64,000 nucleotides of DNA, from the NCBI GenBank assembly GCA_943737045.1, contig CALSFV010000208.1:248001-312000 (forward strand). The letters are read 5' to 3'. This document shows positions 17,396 through 28,724 of the stretch, piece by piece. The position numbers and the translations under genes were made by a program. The DNA is from Parapristionchus giblindavisi. Taxonomy: Eukaryota > Nematoda > Chromadorea > Rhabditida > Diplogasteridae. Positions within the stretch are counted from its first letter, which is position 1; each line of letters begins with the position of its first letter. The notes under the pieces were generated by a model that was given only the letters and a program-made list of their open reading frames with translations, was not told where the DNA came from and ran no database searches.

Positions 17396-20300
17396 ATGCG
17401 TCCGCCGCCCATACTCGCACTTGCTTTACTACTCTCAATAAGTAGTAATGCTATTGTAAGTTTGCAGTATTTGGTTACAGTCTTGTATAGTAATCGTGTA
17501 TGTCATTCAGGCCGAGGATAATATTGTCCGTTACATGCATATATTGAGTGAGATTCAATCGAGCTTTGCTACCACTGATATTGTTAGTGAGATCGAAAAC
17601 ACGACTGGCAATCAAACTGTGGTATATATTTCCAATATATTATTCTTGCAATAGGTCAACAAAAGGATTAGTACTTGAATGGAAATATGCACAGAGAACT
17701 CTGTTCCAGGCTGTTTACTCCGCAGAGTTACCAGAGAATGCATTCATCAAATCGTTCTACTTGTAAGTATCATTGAATGTAGTAGTCGCATTGTCAACTA
17801 GTTTGGTATACATGTCTATTCAGGGAACGCGATGGAATAATCACGCCGGGTGTCATAAAGGGCAAGGAAGATGCACTCAACGACTTTGAAGAGGCACAAA
17901 AGAATAAGATGTCCGCAGCCCATGTCAGACAAACGTAAGAAATTGTTAACTGCATGCAATAACTTTAATTCTTGCAGTAATGACCACACTTTTGAATTGA
18001 AAGTAGCGCTCGCTCCTTACGCTAAGATCGGATTCAATCTCACTTATCAAGAAGTTCTCCAAAAGAAAAACCACATGTACAAACACGTTTTGAACATTAA
18101 ATCAGATCTGGTAATCGATTACTACTGTAATCTACTTATACATTGATACATATATAGCCAGTGAAAGAGCTCGAAGTTAATCTGCTCATTGCTGACAAGA
18201 ATAATTTCTCAATGATCCATATCCCGCAATTCGAAGATGGCATCGGAAGTCTGCCTGTGGATGTGCTTATGGCTAAGCCTCGTAAGTCACTCTTAAGTCT
18301 CTGCTAAGCTAGGGTTGTATACTTCAAGGTGATCAGGGTGTCATAATGCAAGCAGCGATGGACGAATCGGGTTCTATCGTGTACATGTCTTACGACCCTC
18401 GCCAAAAGTTCTCTAACGGTCAACTAGTCGTATTGTACAATACAACCGAACCCAAGGGCGTCACGGAATTACAAGTTGTGAGTCATTCATTCCATTTATT
18501 ACAGTAGATGACTCAAGTAACTTAATAGATGAATGAACCTAGTGACCTTTTGAAACTAATAATAGGCAAAGATTGATATTTTGATAACATAAGACAGCAG
18601 AATTACTAAACGTATGAGATAAGATAACTGCATTATTTTTTATGATAAGTATTTTGATAAATATACTATACTATTATGACCTTCACAGGTGAACGGCTAC
18701 TTCCTCCATCAATACACACCTGAGGATGATGCGCAAGTTGCTAATAAGACTGTTGTTTTCGTCTTAGACAAGAGTGGATCGATGAAGGGAAGCAAATTGC
18801 ATCAGGTATACGGTGGGCACACATTTGAGAGGGGCAAACGCCTTATTTTGCAATTCACAAAAGTTACATATGTATATCCAAGAAACTTCTATGAAATTTT
18901 TAATGAAGACAAAATCACTTCATTGGGCATATTGTCCGGTGTACTGTAGTGAAGTTTTATAAATATTTACGGTAGTTTCAATTCAGCGTGTCTAGTCTCC
19001 TTCTCTGTCTCCAACCAAAATCCATTATATTTCTCGTTTTCTTTTGTCTTCTTCCTTTCAGTGGCCTATGGTTACATCAAACGTTTCAGATGAAAGAAGC
19101 CATGATGGAAATTATCGATGAGATTTCGGAGACAGATCGAGTAAATATCATCACTTTTGATAAGGCGATAACACAGTGGAGAGATGAAGTGTCAACTCTA
19201 GATGCGGAGAGTAAGATTGAAGCTAAAAAGGTATACAAATAGCATTGTAGTGTGAATGCGTCTATGTGAAGGTACAATTTAGTTCATCAACGAGATTCAA
19301 GCGGGAGGAGGAACGAATTTAGCATTGGCTATTGAGGAAGCCTTACAAGTAATACTACGCCCCCATAGATATCGATCGCTGTATTTTGTGCATTTCAGAT
19401 CCTAAGTGTTGCTGAATCCGAACGATCTTCTTTCATGCCTTCTGTTATGCTTCTCACTGATGGACAACCTACTGTAGGAGTCAAGGTATTCAGAGTTTAA
19501 AATAAGGTTTATTCCATATAGTAATCCAGTAATCCTACAGTAATCAGACTACTTTGAAAGTGATCAGTTACAGTAACGAATTTTCCGTAGCTAAATAATG
19601 TCGTAAAGTAGGGTGTAGCACTTTCCTAATATTGACAACCGCATTAACTCAACAATCGTAAGTAACAATAGTACAACAGCATCAAAATATAGTGATCCTA
19701 CAGTAGCCAGTTACAAAAAGTAAGCAGTAGTACAGTACAATTAGTTGTATTTGTCCAACAATAGCTGGTCATGAAAGTGCTACAGCACTCACTTGTAGTA
19801 GTAGTAATACATTAACGGCTCCTGAAATCTATAAATCAATAAATTCAGGATCACCGCGAAATACTCGAGCATGTGAATGCACTAGGCTTGAACTACTCTA
19901 TTAATTCTATCTCATTTGGAAACGACGCTGATTATTCGTTGATGAAGAAGCTCGGAGGTACAGTACTCTCTTTTTCGAATTCTACCGAAACCCAAAATTG
20001 ATTTAGGCCGTGAATATCCGGGTGGAATTGCACGCAGAATCTTCGAGAGTGGTGATGCTACAATTCAGATTGCTGGTTAGCGTTTTTGATTTATATGACA
20101 TTCACACAAATATGTATACCGATGTGTTAATGAAATACTAGAATAGAGACTGTGACAAATGATCCAATGACATACCTCAATGGCATGATGCAAATATTTC
20201 AGCTTATGACTAAACAGTTTTATAAATAATTATGTAATTCAAGGTTTCTATCACGAGATTGCTTACCCTCTACTGAAGAACATCAAAATCAGCTATTTGG

Positions 20301-21551
20301 ATGAATCTGTTGATGTATCTACCGTTATCGCTGCAGGTGAGAGACTCTTCTAGTAATATTATAAAAAAAACAGGAAAAATCTTTGTCAAATGATACAGTA
20401 CATTTAATATCATCAACAAAAATCATGCATGCATTATTAACAACGAATGTCACCACATGATCCAAAAGGATTACGCGTTGTTTACAGGCGAGCAAGACTA
20501 TTTCTTCAATGGGGACGAATTCCTTCAACTCGGAAAGTTCTCCGATGCACCTTCAGAAGTACTCAATGCTAACGTGGAGAAAGAGACACCGAATGGACTT
20601 TCTATTGAGGTTCAGTTAAGACAATATCATTGAAGACGATGGAGTGATTGGTGGTGGTATTGGTAATTGAAAAGGAAAATGACTAATCATCGCTAAATCC
20701 ATACTGATATCGATCTGCGCTAAGCAATTCACACAAATATGCATATTGAAAGTTCAGAAAACGGAAGTGGAAGCATCTTCTGGTTGTGTTGAACCAGATC
20801 TTCTTGATCAAATCGAAGGTGCTGAAGCAAAAAACCTTCTCGTGTGCGGAAGGAATGATCCGACCATTGGAAACTTTATAGAGAGGATGTGGGCACATCT
20901 CACTATTCAAAAGGTTTAAAAAAATTAATTATAAAAACCGACACAGTAAATTTGCATTACAGTACGAGAGAGTGAAGGATGCCCAGACGAAATCAGATGA
21001 GGAGAAGAGAAACGTGGCTGCTATGATAAGACGACTCTCAATGAAGGTTGGTCCAACCATGACTATGAATATTACAGGCGTATAATTGCAGTATGGATTT
21101 GTCTCATCTCAAACATCGATGGTCGTTGTCTTGGAGGATTCAGGGGAAGAGCTTCCTCTTGAAGAGAGGGAATTCGAGAAGGAACAGTTGGACGCGGTTA
21201 GCTTATTCTCTTATAATATGTGTGTGCGGTTGATACATGTTGTGTGTTTTTAACTATTTGTAATCTAACGTGTTCAAAAATTTGTAATGTTTAATTATTA
21301 CTAATCTCTTGTAACAGATGGAAGTAGTCGCGAGTGCTGGAAATCCCTCACTCTACATCATTGGATCGATTCTGATCTCCATCATTCTCTTCTATATCAT
21401 ACTCAAGATGTGCAATCATCTCACCGCACAGAAACATAGAAGAGCCCATAGAAGAAGTGCACGTATCGACTCGACCTCATTCAGACCCGCAAGGCATCTA
21501 TTGATAGATCCTAAGTCGCGAACCAAAACACATACTCCTCGATCTCCTTAG
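17396..21551 (+). CDS. Membrane-anchored ITIH-like protein (signal peptide, VIT, VWA, C-terminal TM)
   Basis: Exons: 17396-17455, 17511-17621, 17655-17762, 17824-17934, 17978-18110, 18158-18281, 18329-18477, 18689-18805, 19090-19230, 19283-19348, 19399-19485, 19849-19957, 20007-20075, 20244-20336, 20488-20609, 20758-20913, 20963-21046, 21092-21196 and 21318-21551, about 725 aa. The ATG at 17396 opens a hydrophobic leader (LALALLLSISSNA). A VIT domain follows (KGKEDALNDFEEA, then LTYQEVL). The VWA domain keeps the MIDAS: DKSGSM, GGGTNLALAIEEAL and LLTDGQPTVG. Secreted ITIHs bind hyaluronan; here a TM helix (LYIIGSILISIILFYIILKM) is followed by a basic tail, so the product is probably a type I surface protein. 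The exon 2/exon 3 junction (17621/17655) does not keep frame with plain GT..AG splicing. A GTATGT donor overlaps the stop codon at 21549. Confidence 0.85.
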
Positions 21552-21863
21552 TATGTTATATCTGTTGATCCACTTAACTAATAACTAATAATTGTTTGTG
21601 TTTTGCACTTCTTCATCTAATTTTGCCATAAGCTTAAACACATAGGATCTCACAACATCTCGTGTACAAATGAGTGTGATCTTTCTAATGTATCTCCATG
21701 TCTCATATCCTCATAACCTTCATCTCTTAACCAAGTCCGATCACTCCCATGCAATCTCTTACAACCAATTCATCTGAATGTTGCCCCCGCTAACTGCCTG
21801 TATACTTACTTACTCTCTGATTAACGATAAATACTTATTATTACATTGTTCATTTGTTCATCT
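21552..21863 (+). other. ITIH-like 3' UTR or intron
   Basis: AT-rich, no coding signature. It starts with GTATGT at the end of the last ITIH-like exon and ends at a TTCAG, so it is either 3' UTR plus intergenic DNA or an alternative intron leading to the next exons. Confidence 0.4.
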
Positions 21864-22559
21864 TCAGCCCGACTCTTCCTCCTCGCAACTGTCACCACGT
21901 AAGATCATATTATACGAAAGATCATTTCTTATTCACATTAATTCCAGAAGGATCAGATCTGTCCTCAAATTTCAAAACACCCTTCGTTTCGAAACGATTG
22001 GTATTCAATGGTGAGATCATCATACAAAGGATTGGTGATCATGAATCATCAACATTCCATTATAGATGACTGTCATATCAATGTTATTCTACTTGTGGAT
22101 CGAGTATTTCGAAGGAAAATATCAGCATTGAGATTAGCTCGAATCGTGTCTGACCTGTCACTGTCTCTTCCTGAAAATGTGACAATGTCAATTGGCGATA
22201 TCAATTCTGATAGATCAATTGTCATTCAAGGAGGAAACGAAGAGAAACTTTTCGAAATGGTAAATGATAATGACATAATTGTCATATCTGTAGAATAGAC
22301 AATTGAGGCTTTATCTTTCTAGGTTTCCGCCAATAAGGGAGTTAGACAGCAGTTAATAGTTTTGTCTGAGTTCGCTGCAAAGATGGATCGTCCTCTACAA
22401 TATCTTCATAACCTCGCCCCTGCATTTGATAAGATCTCAGTCGCTAAGTCATCCACTTCTCTCACTACCAATGAACTTTCACAGCTACGATTACTGGGAA
22501 AGATCAATATTATCAAACAAGTTCACGCCCAGAATTTAGCCTCAAGTATTAGCTGTTAA
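21864..22559 (+). CDS. Unrecognised protein-coding exons (possible alternative ITIH-like 3' end)
   Basis: Four blocks join in one frame: about 21869-21898 (PDSSSSQLSP), 21949-22011 (SDLSSNFKTPFVSKRLVF), about 22067-22258 (CHINVILLVDRVF.., ALRLARIVSDLSLSLPE) and 22323-22559 (QQLIVLSEFAAKMDRPLQYL, ending LASSISC). All junctions have GT..AG, and AATAAA at 22610 follows the stop. No start codon was found for this frame, so these may be downstream exons of the ITIH-like gene or a separate short gene. The segment with VILLVDR and a helical SEFAAKMDR stretch does not match a family I know. Confidence 0.45.
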
Positions 22560-22609
22560 TATTGTTATTTTTACGTGCAATTAGGATCAAATTATTATAT
22601 TTATTATGA

Positions 22610-22615
22610 AATAAA
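22610..22615 (+). promoter_or_regulatory. Polyadenylation signal AATAAA
   Basis: A canonical hexamer 50 bp after the stop at 22559, in the right strand and position to end the exons at 21864-22559. Confidence 0.5.
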
Positions 22616-22929
22616 GTGAATTTGTATGAAACCGATTACAGTGATGCATGAGCAAATATTCACTAACATGTATGGAAACGCAATTGCACGGCGAAGAAGA
22701 CAAATGACAAAATGAAATGAAAGAATCGAGAAAATATAGATGCGCTGAGGAAGAAAAATAGGGGGATAAGGGTGTAGTCTATGACCGAGGCAGGGACAGA
22801 TATGGCCGGGACGAGACAAAAGATCACAGAATGAGCACGGGGATAGCAGGGGGTCTGTGAGCAATTGTAGGCACCGCTTCGAATAAGAAGAAAGAGAACG
22901 TTTAGAACGATGGACATGGAAGAGATTGA

Positions 22930-25900
22930 TTAGTAGTCTTTGTAAGTAGCAATGGTTCTTCCTCTGGGGCTATTGGCTCCTTCGTATTCATTCAGATAAT
23001 CAAATTGACTCAGAGCATCTCTCACATCTTCAGACATATTAATGCCAGCTGCGGGTGAATGTATTTGACGTTCATCTCGCTTTTCGTACCTTTAAATAAT
23101 ATTTGAATAATAGTAAACAAAATCAGACTTTACCTTCTAATAGGCCCAGCTTGATTTCCTTCTACATTTATAGGAATATACGTGACTTGTCCTTCACTTC
23201 TCGTACTTGCTTCGGTTCTTGTGCTGGGTTCTGTCCTCGAATTGGTAGTGTGCGATGAACTAGCTGTCGGACTGACGAGAGCTCTCGATGGAGGTCTCGA
23301 TACAATACTATTCGTGTCAATTCCTCTCTCACTCGCATTGGAGATCGAAGGAGTGACTGATCTCTTCGTTACAACACTAGCCACAACTGGAGTAGTGGGG
23401 AATAGATAGGAGAAGCCTCCATGAGGAATCTGTGGTGTGTCCATGATTGGAGGATCAGCGAATCGAGCACGAGGAGGGGAGACTGTTCGTTGCAGACTTC
23501 GGGTACGATGGTCTGTAAAAAAACAACTTTTTTACAATATCTTTGTCAAGCACAGAGCCATTTGGGAGCTAAAGGTTGTCACTAAACGACTGATACCATG
23601 GGCTTACGGAAAAATAAAAGTTTTATATAAATTACTTCTTTTATATAACTTGTTTCAACTACGAAATAATATTTTCATAAGACGCTGATCAAACACACCA
23701 CCTGTGTTGTATGTCTAGTTTGTCCATGAATATATTACAAGGATGAGCAGTTACCATTAGCAGAAGGCGGTCGACTGGCTGGTCGTACTAAACTTGCTGA
23801 TCTCTCTTCCTCTGCTCGACGTGATACATCATGAATACTCCTCGACATCATCTTTGATGCATGAAGTGGATGGTACTCAGGTGCGGGAAGATCTTCAGTT
23901 CTCTAAAAATATGAAGCAATCAACATTAACTCTCGCCCAAAACACTCGTGAATCTTTGTATTACACAGATTATTTATAATCTCTGTTAAGGACAGATTTA
24001 CGGGCCAAAGAACACGTCGGCAAAGATTTCTCTAAAATCGTCGTGCAAACACAACTCGTTTACATGTAAGATAAGAAATGAGAACTGAGGACCGAATAAA
24101 GTGAAGCCCGATAAAATAATGGAAATCCAAGACAGTGTTACCTTCAAACCGGTCGTTCTCGGAGCAGGTGTCGGTTCTTCTTCATCAGCGAATGTCATGG
24201 CAGATTCACTCTTGGCCCTTCTCATTCCTCCTCCATTCATCTTCGATTGATCTCTTAATCGGGTCTCGAGATGAAGATCTCTTGTCGATTGGTACATTGG
24301 CTCTTCTGAATATGATAATTGACTTAGATCTTTAACCTTCACATCTCTCAATTAACGACCATACAAAATATCCCAAGCCAACATAATAATAAATGTTTTT
24401 TGAACATTTAATCGTGTAGTACCTGTATGCGGATCAAAAGTATTGAAGTAATTTGGTCGATTATTATCAGGATAATATCCTTTTCCATTTCCATTTTGTC
24501 CACTGGCCGATTGTCCTCCTGATCCATCTTGTCTCTTCATTCTCTGTCTCTCCACACTTTTTACGACTGTCGTCGGAATCTGACAATCAAACAGATTACT
24601 CGGTCTAGTCTTTAATCATCAACAAAAAGTGTGGGACAGACATACAATCTTTCCGTTATTTCCGCGTATCCTTCTTCCCTTCGAGGCCGAATCGGATTCA
24701 CTATCGGTCGTATTGGGATAACCATAGATCGTTCCGTCCGAATGTTGTTTTATATAATTCGAGCAATTCTCATTTCGCACCGCGCCATTGTATCCATTTG
24801 AGAGCGATCGAAATATGGCTAATTCGTCCAATAAAATATCCAATCCTCCCAGGGGTTGACCCATGTCAAGTACTAACTGTAAACGAAAGCAATCAATCAA
24901 TGTTCAGGGAAATGTCTATTACGGAGATCAGTGCGTCCACTCTCAAAAAAATCATCTTTAATTCTTAAGTGACCACTGTTTGTACTAGAGAAAGGTAACT
25001 CAGAGAGACGGCAATAAAAATCATGGAGAGTTGTTTGTATTGGAAAAGTCATTGAGATTAACTTATAGTTGACCTTCTCTTAAAAATCTCTAGAAAATAC
25101 TGTGATAGTTTAATGCATGTATAATAAATGATACAGTACATCAGTTTTTGATGCGGAAATGTAAAGACATATGTTATACTTTCGCGTTTTTTACCTTTTC
25201 TAAGTAATCCGGTGAGAATTGTGCGAGTGATGCCTCTACTTGTGCCAGTAATCGATGATTAGCGGAAGGGGAATGACCGAGAAGTTTGTTCATCAATCGA
25301 ACAACCAGAATCTGAAGTGAGTTTTGATCTCTCAAGACTAAGAAAGGAGTGGAAAGGGGAAAGAAGTGCACTCACTTGTATGTGTAACTTAGACGTGTGC
25401 AGGCCGTGCTTGAGTTGAGAGACGAAGATCGAAAGACGAATGTAGTCTCTATTACGAGCAGCCAGGAGTGTTAGCGTCTTCCAGAGGATGGAGAATCCTT
25501 GTGGCTGATCGAGAAGAAGGAGAATGATCTGAAGAGGAGCATTTATTTTCAGTTCAATCGACCACTTCTTTCATGATTAGAATGTGTAATCAATTTATGT
25601 TGTTACCATCGTGAATCAATCACCGGTATAAGAAAAGAAGTGTAAGAAAAGAACGAAATTCATTATCGGGACACACAGTGTACGTATCAAGTAATCAACG
25701 AAATAATCACCTCCAATGAGTAGCATTTTGAGTCCAATTGTGGACTATTCACACTGTAGAGTACTACTTCGAGACTCGTTCCGTTCTCGAGAAGGGCTCT
25801 CCATGCAAGAGGCTGAAAGCAGAAGAATAAATAAGTAATTTAAAAAACATCGATCATAGAATCATTTGCCATATGACTTGATCATAACGTTGTCCGAGTA

Positions 25901-27093
25901 ATAATTTCATATAATCTTTGGTATAACTTGTTGCATATAAACTTGTGTATACTGTATGTTGAGAATATAATCGTAATGATATCATGATATCTCTAGTGTT
26001 TCATCTCAATCAGCAAAACGTTTGCGTATCCTAGCCCACTTGACATTCGACTCGTTCTTTTGTCTACACTTTCCTCTGCTCAAGCTTCAGAGTCAATCTC
26101 TTCCCTCCTCACTCATCCCTTGCTTCTCTCTCTCCCTCATTGACTCTTCAACAACTTTGACACTCTAACCCCTCCTTAAATCCGGCTTAGACTCGAAACT
26201 AAACTTGTATAACTATAACACATACAACAATCACGTTCATAAGTGTCTACTTCTAAAAGGGCCAAACACACATGATTCGATTGCACTTCTTTGACTCCAC
26301 TCACTGTACATTCTATTCGATAATGGCAATCTCCCTATGAGTCACTCACCGATTTCTCTAAGAGGATCTTCAGACATTCAATGCTGTCCGCTTCAGCCAC
26401 CTCAAGAATGAAAATGATGAGGTGTGAATGAAACGAATAGGATATGATCAAAAGATGAATCCAATCGGAATGAATGAATTGAGATGCATACCGCGGCTTT
26501 TCGCTTGCGGCTACTATTCGAATTACTTCGACCGAGAATATTTGAGATCTTCGAGGATGATCCGGTTGAATTCACCACTCCCTTCAATGGAATTGAGATA
26601 CAATAGATCATCCATGTACGAAAATAGGAACGAAAAGCCATAGTTCAGACACATCATTATCTTGATTCACGCTACTGTTCCTGTGTTTTCCATTGCTACC
26701 ACATTAAAAATATTATTGGAATTTATCCTTTACTTACCTGAAGGGCCACAATAACTCTTATCAGAAGATCGATTCCCGCGAGTGGCCGAGATACAAATTC
26801 GTGTAGGAAAGTATCCGATCTGTAAAGAGAGAAAAGCGATCATAAAATGAAGAATAGGAAATTGGCCTGTCTGAGTATCACTTCATATAGTAGCTGTCGA
26901 GAAAAGGTCAAGGAGAAAATGACCAAGAATTCAAGTGTAAGACGTACCGCGGATCTTGTGAGAGCAGCTGATCTTTCATACTGAGTAACAAAAATCCGAC
27001 ATCAGAGAGACTGCTACTCTGGCCACTAGTGGGATTCTCCACCACGGAAACGAATCGCCGCAATTGCTCGGCGATTTGACGAGCAGTCGCCAT
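22930..27093 (-). CDS. Formin FH3/DID-like armadillo protein with disordered tail, no FH2
   Basis: Thirteen exons join in frame: 27093-26948, 26819-26738, 26581-26492, 26400-26350, 25812-25711, 25528-25376, 25311-25195, 24876-24646, 24579-24423, 24305-24142, 23902-23755, 23512-23134 and 23089-22930, about 659 aa from the ATG at 27093. Residues 1-330 are helical and leucine-rich. The order DSIECLKILLEKS, WRALLENGTSLEVVL, SLEIILLLLDQPQGF, SIFVSQLKHGL, ILVVRLMNKLLGHSPSANHR follows the armadillo repeats of the formin GBD/FH3 (DID) region. The rest is Ser/Thr/Pro/Arg-rich with MRRAKSESAM and PTPAPRTT motifs and ends in KDY. There is no FH1 polyproline or FH2 actin-nucleating domain before the stop at 22930. 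Inference: an FH3-only regulator or scaffold. Another armadillo family with the same fold is possible. Confidence 0.6.
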
Positions 27094-28724
27094 TCCGACG
27101 GAATATCGATTGATCTATCGTCCAGTCGAGTGATTTTGACGGGATTCTGAAAGACAAAGGAAGACAAATGAATGGCGATGGGAACGAGAGGAGAAAGAAC
27201 AGCTAAAGAGAATGGGGGATATATGAGAGAGCTGAGTGGAACGGTGAGACTAAACAATGAGAGGTCTCTACAAAGAGATGAAGAGGATAAAATAGAGGAG
27301 AAGTCTCTCTCTCTCTCTCGTGCTAAGTTAGGCGCAATTTCAGCTGAAGCAGCGGGAGGTCTGCGCGATTAAGAAAACACACTAGAGAATAGGAGATGAG
27401 AGCGAGATGGAGACAAAATTGCCTGTATGTATTAAGTGATCGAGGTTCACAAGGCTTGTCAGTCAGTCTAAATATTTTCTATCTGAAAAAAATCACGTAG
27501 CAGGATAAACGTATAGGAAAAAGATCGGGGATAGACAGACAGATCGGATGAGAGGCGCGTGAATAGATCTATCAATAGAGGCTCATTGTACTATTCTCAC
27601 ATTCGGAATGTGATCTAATTCCGGATGAGAGAAATCGAGACCGATTCCTGCATACAAAATAGAATGAGGAAAGATATAGGCTGAGGGAGAAGGCTGGAGG
27701 GTTAGGTGAGGGGATAGGGGGGAAGAGAGACACAGAGACAGTGTAGATCTCTCTTACTCTTCTTCTTCTTCTCTTTAACTGCAAACAGTCGATGGGAGAC
27801 TGTGTACTCACCACACAAATTCCTCTAATTCCACTCCCCTCGCCTTCAGAAGCGAAGCAGGGCGAGCGAGCCTATATCTACCTCTCTATCCCGCACTCTC
27901 CCTCTTCTTCTCTCACTCTCCCTCTCCTTCTCTCACTCTCCCTCTCATTCTCTCCCTCTACCTCTACCTCTCTATCCTTATCAATCTTGATCATAGATTA
28001 ACCCCACTGACCACTCCCTCCATATATTGCATGTGCACATTTTTCTCATATAAAAAGGATACATTTATCGTTCGTTGCATTTATGAAAAATAAATCGTTT
28101 CTATGTAGAATTTAGCTATCGATGATATTAACGATTATACCCATTCAGTGGGGGGGAAGGCAGTTTACAATTGATGAACAAGAGGAAAAAAAGTGATGAA
28201 TGGGTGCATATCGGACAATAGAGGCAGTGAATGGAAAGTGTGTATGTTGAGCGATTGATAGGTGTTGAAGAGAACATGGAGGGATATTCTGTGTTGAAAG
28301 TAGATGTGTTGCATATGTGGCAAGTGTGTTTCAGTAGAGAATGTAGTTGATAGAGAAGTATGAAGAGTACTGTGATCTAAGTAGATGGTCTGGGAATATG
28401 ATTAAGGAAAGAAGCGCTGAGTTTAGATCTTGACGGTGATAAGAAATGATATGAACAGATTCGGCAGGGAAAAGACAGAGGATTACTGTAAGGAGATCCA
28501 TTTGATGGCTCCTGGAACACATTAATCAATGAAGGGGAAGGATATGGTTAAAGATAAAGAAGGAGCAGTGTCTATGACTGGTGAATTGAGGAGCGGATTC
28601 ATATAATACTGACGGATTGAGATGATAATAGAGATGAATGTGTGTGGTGGAGGCAATACGGATATCCTGCACACCGAAAACTACAAACAAGGAAGATGAT
28701 CATGAAGAATAGAAGAGATCATGT
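27094..28724. other. Intergenic, no gene seen
   Basis: This holds the upstream region of the FH3-like gene and the 3' flank of the claudin-like gene. CT- and GA-rich blocks (27280-27320, 27730-27990) give open frames made of Ser/Leu repeats. Nothing else recognised. Confidence 0.5.
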
